From the NCBI GenBank assembly GCA_025059745.1, contig JANXDH010000004.1, forward strand, positions 111,783-175,782: a stretch of DNA of 64,000 nucleotides. Direction: 5' to 3'. The stretch comes from Aigarchaeota archaeon. GTDB lineage: Archaea > Thermoproteota > Nitrososphaeria_A > Caldarchaeales > Calditenuaceae. A program made the position numbers and the translations under genes. The notes beneath the pieces are model-generated. The model was given only the letters and a program-made list of their open reading frames with translations. It ran no database searches and was not told where the DNA came from. Positions 8,500-16,898 of this stretch are shown here, piece by piece. The stretch's first letter is position 1. Each line of letters starts with the position of its first letter.

Positions 8500-9711
8500 G
8501 TGTTGACGAGTAATGTATCGGTCTATCAGATAAGAGCGGAATACGCGACGATAGACCGCCTCACGGGGCAAGACGTCAGGGCTAACGGCGTCCTAGAGTT
8601 GTTAACTTTTGGTCTGACGACTATGGGCCTCAGTCCCAGGGTAAATATAGTAAGGATTGGACACCCCTACAGACGATCGAAAACGTCAAATGAGGGGATA
8701 ATCGCGCTTGAACTCTCTAAACGGAGTAAGCTGCTCAGGTCTATCATCAAGCTGTTTGGTTGGAACCCCTACTTGAAGTCTAGTATTGAGTGGAGGTTAG
8801 GTGCCTATCAGACGGATCCGCGGAATTTTATGGACCTTTTAAGTAAGGACGAGGGCAAGAGAAAAATATTCCTTTTTGATGACGTGACGTCAGCTTTCGT
8901 TTTTAGTATTGATTATCTAAAAAGATTGAGGAGGGGAGGGGGTTTATTGATATATGATTCTCAGAACTATTACAGCTCGGCCCCCAAGAGAGTAGTCGAC
9001 AACGAGAGACGGTTTATGGAGATGATGGACTTGGTCATCACCTCCAGCTACAGGGACAGATACTATTATCAGAAGGCCTTCAGCGATTACGCGTCCAAGT
9101 TTCTCGTTATTCCGAATTGCTTCCCCCCCATCTCATACATCAGTTCACCGGAGCGCACCTTGTCGAGGGATGTCGCCGACTCAAAGATCGGGATCGCGAT
9201 AACAGGTCCATCAGGTTTGGGCAGTAAGGCCGCAGCCGAGTTCGTCAGCACCGTAGGTGCCGCCTTTAAGAACCTGGATCGTAAGGACGTTGTCCTGTAC
9301 CTGTATGGGAAGGTTTATGATTTGATCTCTCAGAGGGCCGATGCGATTAAAGGTGTGGAGGTGGTAAATATGGGACTGGAACGCGACAGAGCGAAATACA
9401 TCCACAAGCTATCCTCAGCGAGGATTGGAATAAATCACACGAACAAGCACTCCGCGGCGAATACAAAGAAGTTCGATTACGCCCTCGCGGGCCTAGTGAT
9501 ACTATCCAATCCTTTAGGAGCCAAGGGTGAGCCGCTCCCTTACGAATACACGTATATCGATGAGGGTGACCTGAGGGTGAAGCTTGAGTGGTTGATAGAG
9601 AACGTCGAGCGTCTTATGTCATGGGGTGAGGAGAATTACATGCAGGCCATACGTTATTCGATCACGGCGTTCAACGAGCTCAGGAGGTCCTTAGAGTCCA
9701 CCCTTCTCTAA
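8500..9711 (+). CDS. Glycosyltransferase, GT4-like
   Basis: 403 aa. GT-B architecture: the N-terminal half contains GGGLLIYDSQNYYSS and DLVITSSYRDRYYYQKAF, a typical acceptor-domain end. The C-terminal half has a hexose-binding region ending DYALAGLVILSNPLGAKGEPLPY, replacing the usual E-x7-E helix. The GTG start lies about 20 nt downstream of GCTTTTATTT, so it is probably leaderless. It starts the plus-strand part of the glycan island. The sugar donor is unknown. Similarity to the other GT4 genes here is low, so it is not a recent duplicate. Confidence 0.6.
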   Translation: MLTSNVSVYQIRAEYATIDRLTGQDVRANGVLELLTFGLTTMGLSPRVNIVRIGHPYRRSKTSNEGIIALELSKRSKLLRSIIKLFGWNPYLKSSIEWRLGAYQTDPRNFMDLLSKDEGKRKIFLFDDVTSAFVFSIDYLKRLRRGGGLLIYDSQNYYSSAPKRVVDNERRFMEMMDLVITSSYRDRYYYQKAFSDYASKFLVIPNCFPPISYISSPERTLSRDVADSKIGIAITGPSGLGSKAAAEFVSTVGAAFKNLDRKDVVLYLYGKVYDLISQRADAIKGVEVVNMGLERDRAKYIHKLSSARIGINHTNKHSAANTKKFDYALAGLVILSNPLGAKGEPLPYEYTYIDEGDLRVKLEWLIENVERLMSWGEENYMQAIRYSITAFNELRRSLESTLL

Positions 9712-9758
9712 TGCGCTGGAATTAAGTCTTTAAACCAGAACCCTTCTATGAGAGAGAG

Positions 9759-10715
9759 ATGATCTCGTTCGTCACGACCCTGAAGCCTCTCACGGGTCGC
9801 TTTAACGTCATACAGCTCAACGCAATCAGGAGCTGGTTGAGGGTTTGCAATGAGTGTGAGATAGTGGTGGTGGGCGATGAAGAGGGGGTTGAGGGTCTAG
9901 TCCGTAGATATCAACTGAAGCATGTTAAAGAGGTGAGGAGGGCCCCCTCGGGAGCGCCTTACCTCGATGACCTTCTAAGAGTGGCCGAGGGGGTTGCTTC
10001 TTTCGAAACGATCTGTCTCATTAATGCCGACATAATTCTATTGAGGGACTTTCTTAGAGCGTACCACATGGTGAGGGGCGCTTTTGATAAGTTCGTCGTG
10101 ACGTCGCGTAGATTTGACCTACCGATAAATTACGAGGTCGACTTCAACGGAGAGAATATAGACGAGGGCCTACGAAATGAGGCGCGCAGATCGTATGTAG
10201 GGAGGGTTTCACGCGGTACCGACTTGTTCCTGTTCAAGAAAGATACGTTCATCAACGTCCCTCCCCTCATCATTGGGCGACTCATCTGGTCGAGGTGGTT
10301 CATACTCGAGGGTTTATCGAATGGGATACCAGTGATTGACGCAACGCCGGTGATCACAGCGATACATCAGACCCATGATTACGCGCATATAAAAGATGAA
10401 AGAGTAGAGGCGGCTTCAAAATCAGGGCTCAGAGGTTATGATGCGATAGCGAGGGGGCTCGAGTACAAGTGGAACTCAAGGGTAGGAAGCGTGGCGGCCT
10501 ATTTCTCGGAGGCTGACTGTAACTATGTATTGACTCCGGACGGACCGGTCAAGAGGAGCGACCTGAACTACGTCATACGACATATCATCAAGTACCCCCT
10601 GATCAACCAGAGCACTCGAAGGGCCGCAACTCTATTTTACAGGGAGCTCGTACCTTCGAAGAGGGTGCGTGCATTAGTTAAGAAGCTAGGCTTCAGATCG
10701 GGGGTCCTCTACTGA
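9759..10715 (+). CDS. Putative glycosyltransferase (GT-A-like fold)
   Basis: 318 aa. ICLINADIILLRDFLRAY around residues 87-104 resembles the strand-plus-acidic motif (a DxD-like NADI) of nucleotide-diphospho-sugar transferases. The later QTHDYAHIKDER resembles a metal- or acceptor-binding histidine motif. The N-terminus MISFVTTLKPLTGRFNVIQLNAIRSW is seen in small polysaccharide glycosyltransferases. It is 47 nt after the preceding GT and convergent with the next. The specific reaction is unknown; glycosyltransferase is a family-level inference. Confidence 0.5.
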   Translation: MISFVTTLKPLTGRFNVIQLNAIRSWLRVCNECEIVVVGDEEGVEGLVRRYQLKHVKEVRRAPSGAPYLDDLLRVAEGVASFETICLINADIILLRDFLRAYHMVRGAFDKFVVTSRRFDLPINYEVDFNGENIDEGLRNEARRSYVGRVSRGTDLFLFKKDTFINVPPLIIGRLIWSRWFILEGLSNGIPVIDATPVITAIHQTHDYAHIKDERVEAASKSGLRGYDAIARGLEYKWNSRVGSVAAYFSEADCNYVLTPDGPVKRSDLNYVIRHIIKYPLINQSTRRAATLFYRELVPSKRVRALVKKLGFRSGVLY

Positions 10716-10719
10716 GGGA

Positions 10720-11859
10720 TCAAGTCGCGTCGATCGCCTGACGGTACGCCTCCATGTAACGCTCCGTGATTATCGACCAGTCGAATGTAAGCGCCTTCTC
10801 CCTCCCCCTCTTCCCCATCTCAGCCCTCAGCCCCTCGTCAGAGATTAGTAGCTCCAAGTACTTGGCGTACTCGCTAGGTTCAGAGGGTATAAAGCCCTCG
10901 CTACCATGCTCCAAGGAGAACGGCCCCGCGCGCGAGGATATAGAAGGGAGGCCCGACGACATAGCCTCCAGCAGCACCAAGGGGCCGGCATCATCTCTGG
11001 TACACGTTATAAAGATGTCGCTCATCCCGTAGAACGCGGGCATCTCATGGAAGGGAGCGGACGTCCTGGTGTAGCTCACACCGAGGGCCCTCAGCTTCTC
11101 GATCACACCCTTGTAGTATTCCAAGTACCCGTGGTCTACTGGCCCTACCAGCATGAGGTGTATCCTTCTTCTGGTCCTCTCGTCAAGGTGACCGATCACC
11201 TCGGCAAGTATGTCGTGTCCCTTTATGGGTATCCAACGGCCGACCGTCAGCACCACGATCTTGTCCTCGGGCACACCGTACTTAGAGCGCGCCTCCGTCT
11301 TGGCTTCGTTCGTCAGAGGCCTGAAGAGGTCCGTGCTCACACCGTTCGGGATGAAGAGGACCTTCAGTATCCGAGCGACGTCCTGATTCACCGCGGTCCT
11401 CACCTTCGCGTACTTCATCTCGTTTATTATTGCGTTACGGTACTTTGGTATCGAATGTGGATGTATGTGGTACGTCCAAACGCTGGCTATATCGGTCATC
11501 TTGACCGCGAGGCCCCAGCCACATGTACCGACCGTCTTATACAGCTGTGGATACGAATAGAAGGTCGGCGCGTGGACGTGGACTACATCATGGTGATGGA
11601 ACAGCCTCATGAGGTACGTCAGGTCGTTGAATTCACGGAGTAACTTGAAAGGGACGAGTTTAAAACGCGTGGGATTGGTATGAACGTCTGTCCCGTAGCA
11701 GTAGACCTTGAGGGAGTCGTGGTACCACAGCCCTTTAGCGACCTTGCTCATCCCCGACCAGCACGCGATGGAGACGTCATGACCGGCTGACCTCTGCCTC
11801 CTCGCGAGCTCGTAAGAGACGGGAAAAGGATAATATCTACTATAGTGCAGTATTCTCAT
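10720..11859 (-). CDS. Glycosyltransferase family 4
   Basis: 379 aa, clear GT-B/GT4 enzyme. The linker and donor domain show FIPNGVSTDLFRPL, VVLTVGRWIPIKGHDIL and the E-x7-E-type loop TRDDAGPLVLLEAMSSGLPSI. The C-terminus has the usual FDWSIITERYMEAYRQA helix. It is a paralog of the upstream gene (12904-11867), with which it shares an operon across a 7-nt gap; the openings MRILHYSRYY and LKIIHFSRGPGG align. It likely adds one sugar to a surface glycan or glycolipid from a nucleotide-sugar donor in the cytoplasm. Confidence 0.8.
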   Translation of the reverse strand: MRILHYSRYYPFPVSYELARRQRSAGHDVSIACWSGMSKVAKGLWYHDSLKVYCYGTDVHTNPTRFKLVPFKLLREFNDLTYLMRLFHHHDVVHVHAPTFYSYPQLYKTVGTCGWGLAVKMTDIASVWTYHIHPHSIPKYRNAIINEMKYAKVRTAVNQDVARILKVLFIPNGVSTDLFRPLTNEAKTEARSKYGVPEDKIVVLTVGRWIPIKGHDILAEVIGHLDERTRRRIHLMLVGPVDHGYLEYYKGVIEKLRALGVSYTRTSAPFHEMPAFYGMSDIFITCTRDDAGPLVLLEAMSSGLPSISSRAGPFSLEHGSEGFIPSEPSEYAKYLELLISDEGLRAEMGKRGREKALTFDWSIITERYMEAYRQAIDAT

Positions 11860-11866
11860 CGCGGTA

Positions 11867-12904
11867 CTATCTCTGATCGAGAGCCATGTGATAAACTTCT
11901 AGGTACCGTTTAGTTATCAAGTCCCAGTCGAATGCCAACGAACTCTCTCTGGCGTTCTGTCCCATACGTCTCCTCAACCCCTCATCGGTGAGTAAGAGTT
12001 CTAAATGCTCCACGAACTGATCGTTATCTCTCGCTACGAAAGCGTTGAAGCCATGTACAGGATACGCGGAACCCATATCGAACATCACTACCGGGTCGTA
12101 TTTTCTTGCAACAGATTTTGCGCGTTTATAATGTGACTTCATGTATCTATCGTTCTCGTTGAGGAGTCCTGCAATCACTACTTGGACTTGTCTTCTCACG
12201 CTCTCCTTCAATTTCCCTAAGATCTCCATCAGGAGGTCGTGTCTCTTTACAGGATACCAGTTTCCAACGCTCAAGATCACAGCTTTCTCGCCTCCAATAA
12301 ACCACCTCCTATATTCATCTATTTCCTCTCTCTTGAGTGGCTTAAAGAACCTAGTATCGACCCCGTTCGGTATGTGATGACAGTTTATGAGGTCAGTTAC
12401 AAATTTCGATGGGGCCGTCACCTGATGGGCAAAGCTCATCTCCCCTCTCAATGCCTTATAATGTTTGATTATAGAAGGTAGCCCCGAGTGAATGGTGAGG
12501 ACCACGCCAAGGTCCTTGTTTAGGCGAGCCGCATAACCCCAACCAGATAATCCGAGGGAGTAAAGTTTAGGCCACTGATAGAAAATCGGGCCGTGAACGT
12601 GGAATACGTCGGCCTTCCTAAGTATTGGGGAGAGATATATCAGGTCGTTTAGTTCACGAAAAAGCCTAAACGGGATTAGATTGAAGAGCTCGAAGTGTTG
12701 TTTCTTTCCTATCTTCGTGCGATAGATATCTGGACCGAACGTCTTAACGCTCTTACTGTTATAGATGATGAGGTTATCTTGAGTTGTAATGCGAGGGTAG
12801 CAGTATATCTCCACCGCGTGCCCCATCTCTAACTGCCTCCGGACAACCTCATTCATCACGCCGCCCGGACCTCTTGAGAAGTGAATTATCTTTAAAGGGT
12901 CCAC
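11867..12904 (-). CDS. Glycosyltransferase family 4, partly diverged
   Basis: 345 aa. IPNGVDTRFFKPL and VILSVGNWYPVKRHDLLMEIL mark the GT4 donor domain, but the E-x7-E loop is missing: the sequence goes from MFDMGSAYPVHGFNAFVARD straight into the last helices. This is a deletion of about 30 residues relative to its paralog downstream, and activity is therefore uncertain. I set the start at GTG 12904 rather than 12958. A TATA-like AAGTTTATAAC lies about 22 nt upstream of 12904, and the protein then begins in step with its paralog. Confidence 0.65.
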   Translation of the reverse strand: MDPLKIIHFSRGPGGVMNEVVRRQLEMGHAVEIYCYPRITTQDNLIIYNSKSVKTFGPDIYRTKIGKKQHFELFNLIPFRLFRELNDLIYLSPILRKADVFHVHGPIFYQWPKLYSLGLSGWGYAARLNKDLGVVLTIHSGLPSIIKHYKALRGEMSFAHQVTAPSKFVTDLINCHHIPNGVDTRFFKPLKREEIDEYRRWFIGGEKAVILSVGNWYPVKRHDLLMEILGKLKESVRRQVQVVIAGLLNENDRYMKSHYKRAKSVARKYDPVVMFDMGSAYPVHGFNAFVARDNDQFVEHLELLLTDEGLRRRMGQNARESSLAFDWDLITKRYLEVYHMALDQR

Positions 12905-12998
12905 GTGACTATAAGATGAGTGACTGTTATAAACTTTGGTACGAGGCGGTCCAGTCACCTATTTTTTCTCCTAACTCAGGGTGCTAACGTCTACCACG

Positions 12999-13011
12999 AT
13001 TATATATTTCA
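12999..13011 (+). promoter_or_regulatory. TATA box of the epimerase gene at 13036
   Basis: GATTATATATTTC is centred about 31 nt before the ATG, in the range expected of an archaeal promoter with little or no leader. Confidence 0.5.
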
Positions 13012-13035
13012 GTAACTAGGTCAAGGACTGAATAA

Positions 13036-14082
13036 ATGAGGGTGCTGGTCACGGGAGGGTTAGGCTTCATAGGCTCCCATATAGTTGAGTATTACCTGAA
13101 AAAGGGCTGGAGGGTGACGATCCTTGATAATTTTTATAGCAACGCCGGGCACAGCAACAAGTCCAAGGGGGTACTCTACAACCTTGACCACCTCAGGCGT
13201 AACTACGGGGAGATCGAATTGGTCAACAGAGACGTGAGAAGTTTTGATAGTGTAAAAGAGGCTGCTAAGGACGCGGACTTCATCTTCCATACAGCAGCAC
13301 AGGTAGCCGTTACCACCTCCCTAAAGGACCCTAGGACGGACTTCGAGACCAACGCACTGGGGACCCTTAACGTACTTGAGGCCGCTAGATTAAACGATTC
13401 AGCTGTAGTATTCTGTAGCACGAATAAGGTGTACGGGACGAACATAAACAAGATCCCCGTAAGGGAGTATGAGAAGAGGTACGCTTTTGCTGATGAGGAC
13501 TACAGCAATGGGATACCGGAGACGTTCCCTATAGATGCGTGCTGGCACAGCCCCTACGGTTGCTCGAAATTGGCTGCAGACATCTATGTTCAAGATTATG
13601 CCCACACCTATGGGTTAAGGAGTGGGGTCTTTCGGCTCTCCTGCGTATACGGAGAGAGGCAATTTGGCGTGGAGGACCAAGGATGGTTAAGCTGGTTCGT
13701 GATAGCGACGCTGACGAACAGACCCATCACGATCTACGGCGACGGCAAGCAGGTTAGAGACGTGCTGTTTGTAACTGATCTAATAAGAGCGTTCGATAGT
13801 TTCCTCGCTTCAAACCTAAAGCATGAAGTCTTCAACTTGGGAGGGGGGCCACAGAATACCCTCTCGTTGCTCGAGCTCTTTGACTTTATCGAGAAAGTGA
13901 GCGGAAAACGTCCTAGGGTATCTTTTGCGGATTGGCGCCCTGCAGATCAGAAAGTCTACGTATCCGATATAAGAAAGGCGGAGAGGCTCCTAGGGTGGAG
14001 ACCTAACGTGAACCCCTCGGATGGGGTCTCTAGGATATTCCGCTGGACCTCAAATAACATAGATCTGTTCACAGAGAGCTGA
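13036..14082 (+). CDS. SDR-family sugar epimerase resembling CDP-paratose/CDP-tyvelose 2-epimerase
   Basis: 348 aa, extended SDR. The NAD-binding GGLGFIGSH is at residues 7-15, the catalytic serine region is CSTNKVYGTN, and the catalytic pair is SPYGCSKLAAD (YxxxK). The segments CSTNKVYG and GERQFGVEDQGWLSW are hallmarks of the CDP-paratose 2-epimerase group (RfbE/TyvE), which interconverts paratose and tyvelose, 3,6-dideoxyhexoses. Related UDP-sugar epimerases share parts of this, so the exact substrate is uncertain. No CDP-sugar dehydratase or reductase is seen nearby. The ATG lies about 25 nt after a TATA box. Confidence 0.7.
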   Translation: MRVLVTGGLGFIGSHIVEYYLKKGWRVTILDNFYSNAGHSNKSKGVLYNLDHLRRNYGEIELVNRDVRSFDSVKEAAKDADFIFHTAAQVAVTTSLKDPRTDFETNALGTLNVLEAARLNDSAVVFCSTNKVYGTNINKIPVREYEKRYAFADEDYSNGIPETFPIDACWHSPYGCSKLAADIYVQDYAHTYGLRSGVFRLSCVYGERQFGVEDQGWLSWFVIATLTNRPITIYGDGKQVRDVLFVTDLIRAFDSFLASNLKHEVFNLGGGPQNTLSLLELFDFIEKVSGKRPRVSFADWRPADQKVYVSDIRKAERLLGWRPNVNPSDGVSRIFRWTSNNIDLFTES

Positions 14083-14085
14083 CCA

Positions 14086-14414
14086 CTAACTGCTTTTGAA
14101 CCTCCAGATGACAGTCATGACGTTATCGGTCCTTTTACTCGTAACCCCCTCTCCGATCCTACTCTCTAAGTATCTAACCGCTTCTTCCTTCCTCTTTCCG
14201 TCATACTCTCTGTCGTGAAACTGTACCACCAATTCCTCTACGCCGTATTGCGGTAAAAGATAGGTCTCTTGAGGGGTTGATGTCCGCATCACTCACAATT
14301 GATCTTCACTACTTGTGGATTATACTCGCTGACCAAGTCTAGCAGACTGGTGACAGTTACCGAAACATACTTAACTACTTCCCCCCTCACCACCAGTCCA
14401 AACTGCAAGGGACT
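14086..14414 (-). pseudogene. Degenerate FkbM-type methyltransferase remnant
   Basis: The minus strand reads SLLDLVSEYNPQVVKINCE and then hits a stop. This is the conserved motif of FkbM methyltransferases, normally followed by GAE. Downstream, in another frame, comes YLLPQYGVEELVVQFHDREYD, which is where the FkbM C-terminal strand belongs; the ORF track lists this part as a 68-aa ORF. At least two frame changes and a missing N-terminal half make it a pseudogene. It lies 3 nt from the stop of the epimerase gene. FkbM enzymes O-methylate sugars, which fits a lost decoration of this glycan. Confidence 0.6.
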
Positions 14415-14465
14415 TCAGCGAGCTCATGTGTTCTCACGAAGGACAGGTTCTAGTTTACATAACTT

Positions 14466-15641
14466 TTACTTGTTGATATATCCGTTAACTATCTCGAGCA
14501 TCTGCTTTGTTATCAGGCGGACGTCGAAGTCCGCAGACCTGAGCGGCCCCCGCTCTCTATATCTCTTCAGAAGATTATCATCTTGAAGGGTGGAGATCAT
14601 AGTCTCGGCCCATACATCCTCTTCCTTGGTTAGGGGGGATTCTGGTCCACGCATGATACCGTCGGGTACGGGCATAAGAATTCCGTAGTCTGCGAACTCG
14701 GGTGACGCGAGTGAGCCGAACTTATAACTCGTCCGGGGTGCCAGGGCCTCCCTCGGGCCGCTCAGGCAGTCAGAAGAGACGACTGGGGTGCCGCAAGCAA
14801 GCGCCTCTAATAAAGCTAGACTGAACCCCTCTTTGATTGATGGAAACGCGAAGAGGTCTGATCTAGCCACCAATTTGGGCGGGTTCAACCGTGGCCCCAT
14901 AAGCACTACCCGTCCTCTCAATCCCAGTCTCTCCACGTATGAGTGGAGCCTCCTTTCAAGAGGGCCGCCTCCTATGATTATCAGCTTGGACTTCCTCAGC
15001 TCCTCCGTGACCTTCTTGAACGACCTTATGAGGTGCCACTGACCTTTCTGCCAGACCAAACGACCCACGTTGACGATCGTTGGATCACCGAGAGCGCTCT
15101 CTTCCTCGGGCGTGATCTCCTCTCTGCTAAGCTTCTTGATGAGTTCGTTATCTATCGGATTGTATAACACGTGCGTCTTTGATGGGGCGGCGTAGTGTTG
15201 ACGTATCAGGACGTCCCGCAACGCTCGTGATACGGCGAGTATGCCGTCTGCGACGTGGTAAATCGTCAGGAATTTGACCGCGTTGATACCGTAAAAGATA
15301 GGGTGTCGGATGTTCAGGCCGGTCGGGTAATTTTGAAACCATAAGAATTTTCGGACTCGATGGGGAGTTAGGGCGTTTAAGGTGTGGGCGCTAGTGAGCA
15401 AGCTTATGACCGCGTCAGGCCTGTAATTGTTCAAAAAGCTCACATAACTGATGAAGCGAGTGATCCTTCCCGCACTTCGATCTTCCAAAAGGTACAAGGG
15501 ACAACTCAGATCGTACATGACTGGTCTACGAAAGATGATGACCGCTACCTCTGTAGACCTCGAAAGTTCTTTACTGATCAACGCGACGGCCCTCTCGGCG
15601 CCGCCTATCTCTAGGGAGGGTATAAGGAACGCTAGACGCAC
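14466..15641 (-). CDS. Glycosyltransferase family 4
   Basis: 391 aa. The glycine-rich start MRLAFLIPSLEIGGAERAVALI is characteristic of GT4. The donor domain has TIVNVGRLVWQKGQWHLI, KLIIIGGGPLERRL, and the E-x7-E region SIKEGFSLALLEALACGTPVV. It closes with YGILMPVPDG and a C-terminal helix, typical of enzymes acting on polyprenyl-linked or lipid-linked glycans. It shares the minus strand with 15678-16805, with a short gap. Donor and acceptor are unknown. Confidence 0.82.
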   Translation of the reverse strand: MRLAFLIPSLEIGGAERAVALISKELSRSTEVAVIIFRRPVMYDLSCPLYLLEDRSAGRITRFISYVSFLNNYRPDAVISLLTSAHTLNALTPHRVRKFLWFQNYPTGLNIRHPIFYGINAVKFLTIYHVADGILAVSRALRDVLIRQHYAAPSKTHVLYNPIDNELIKKLSREEITPEEESALGDPTIVNVGRLVWQKGQWHLIRSFKKVTEELRKSKLIIIGGGPLERRLHSYVERLGLRGRVVLMGPRLNPPKLVARSDLFAFPSIKEGFSLALLEALACGTPVVSSDCLSGPREALAPRTSYKFGSLASPEFADYGILMPVPDGIMRGPESPLTKEEDVWAETMISTLQDDNLLKRYRERGPLRSADFDVRLITKQMLEIVNGYINK

Positions 15642-15677
15642 TCTAATCTACTATCTAACGCCACTTTTTAATCGTTT

Positions 15678-16805
15678 CTAACTGGTGTTGTTGTACCCAT
15701 TGATCAGGACGTTAACGATCTCCTCTCTGAATGTGACTGAGTCGAACTCTGATGCCCTCCGCCTCACCTCTTCTGAATAACTCGAGAGGTCACCCTCGCT
15801 GATCAGGTTGCGTATGGCTTCAACCATCTCGTCCACGTCACCCCAGCCCACACAGTATCTGCCCTCACAGCATATGTCGTACCAAGGGCCGCCGTCCTTA
15901 TAGATCACCGGGATGCACCCGGACGCCATGGCCTCCACCACGGATATCCCGAAGAACTCTTTTCTGGCTGCGTGGAGGTATACCTTCGCCTCAGAGAGCG
16001 TTTTTGTTACTACCTCACGGGTCGCGTTCTTCAATAGAACGACATTGCTCGGCGCCATTCTCTTTATTTTTTCATAGTATAGCAGGTTCCTCGCATTGTT
16101 GACGAAACCCATTATATGGAATTTCACATCGGGTAGACGTCTTGCGGCCGATACAACGTCCTCGTAACCTTTGTCCGGATCGAAGCGGCCGACGGTGGCT
16201 ACGACGTCCCCCTTATCTCTCCAACGTAGAAATTTGAGCTTTCTCGTGTTGACCGGCGGGTAGATCACAACGCTCCTCATTCTTTTAAAGCTAGTCTCAG
16301 CGATACTCTGGGTGTATCTGCTATTGAAAACGATCAGGTCTATGTTCTTAAGATATTCGGAAAAGACGCGCGTCAGTAAATCATCATAAATTTTTATCAT
16401 TGATCTGAACGTGAGAAGCCTGTCAGAGTGCGCATAAATCACGTTATAGGAGCTCTTTAGGGGGCTCAGGAACAAGAGCTCCGTTGGCTTGTAATAAAAT
16501 ATCGTGTCCGAGTTCGTTATCTTGTAGAACAGAAGGGCCTTTCTGAGGAAATTCGCGGGCAGTAGTAAGAACGTCTTCTCGTTCAGGGGTTTGATGCCAC
16601 GGAGAGGGTTACCTGTAATCTCACAAGATCCTAGTACGTCGCGATCGATGCCCAAGCTCTCTGCGAGCCTGATCAAGGTAGTGTGGTCAGAGACGATGAG
16701 CGGTTTCACGGACCTCTCTTTCAAAGAGAGGAGGGTATTCAGGAGTACCTGTTCCCCTCCCCCCCACTCAGTTATCGAGCAGGCCGTTACGGTGATTCTC
16801 TTCAA
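15678..16805 (-). CDS. Glycosyltransferase family 4 (ALG11-like GT-B)
   Basis: 375 aa. The start ITVTACSITEWGGGEQVLLNTL has the GGGE acceptor loop. FNSRYTQSIAET, VIYPPVNTRKL and VVATVGRFDPDKGYEDVVSA lead into the E-x7-E motif AARKEFFGISVVEAMASGCIPV. The YPPVN plus RFDPDKG combination resembles archaeal and eukaryotic ALG11/ALG2-type mannosyltransferases, suggesting but not proving a mannose donor. It sits upstream of another GT4 gene on the same strand. Confidence 0.8.
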   Translation of the reverse strand: MKRITVTACSITEWGGGEQVLLNTLLSLKERSVKPLIVSDHTTLIRLAESLGIDRDVLGSCEITGNPLRGIKPLNEKTFLLLPANFLRKALLFYKITNSDTIFYYKPTELLFLSPLKSSYNVIYAHSDRLLTFRSMIKIYDDLLTRVFSEYLKNIDLIVFNSRYTQSIAETSFKRMRSVVIYPPVNTRKLKFLRWRDKGDVVATVGRFDPDKGYEDVVSAARRLPDVKFHIMGFVNNARNLLYYEKIKRMAPSNVVLLKNATREVVTKTLSEAKVYLHAARKEFFGISVVEAMASGCIPVIYKDGGPWYDICCEGRYCVGWGDVDEMVEAIRNLISEGDLSSYSEEVRRRASEFDSVTFREEIVNVLINGYNNTS

Positions 16806-16898
16806 TTTTCAGAGACTTGTACCCAGTTCTTTTTTATAATCGTTATACGTACGCTTAGTTCAGGTGGTATATACGACCCCGGAGTTACTGGTACCAAC

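Noticed and set aside
10906-11643. 245-aa plus-strand ORF
   Set aside because: Lies wholly antisense to a clear GT4 gene and has no recognisable domain; shadow of its codon bias.
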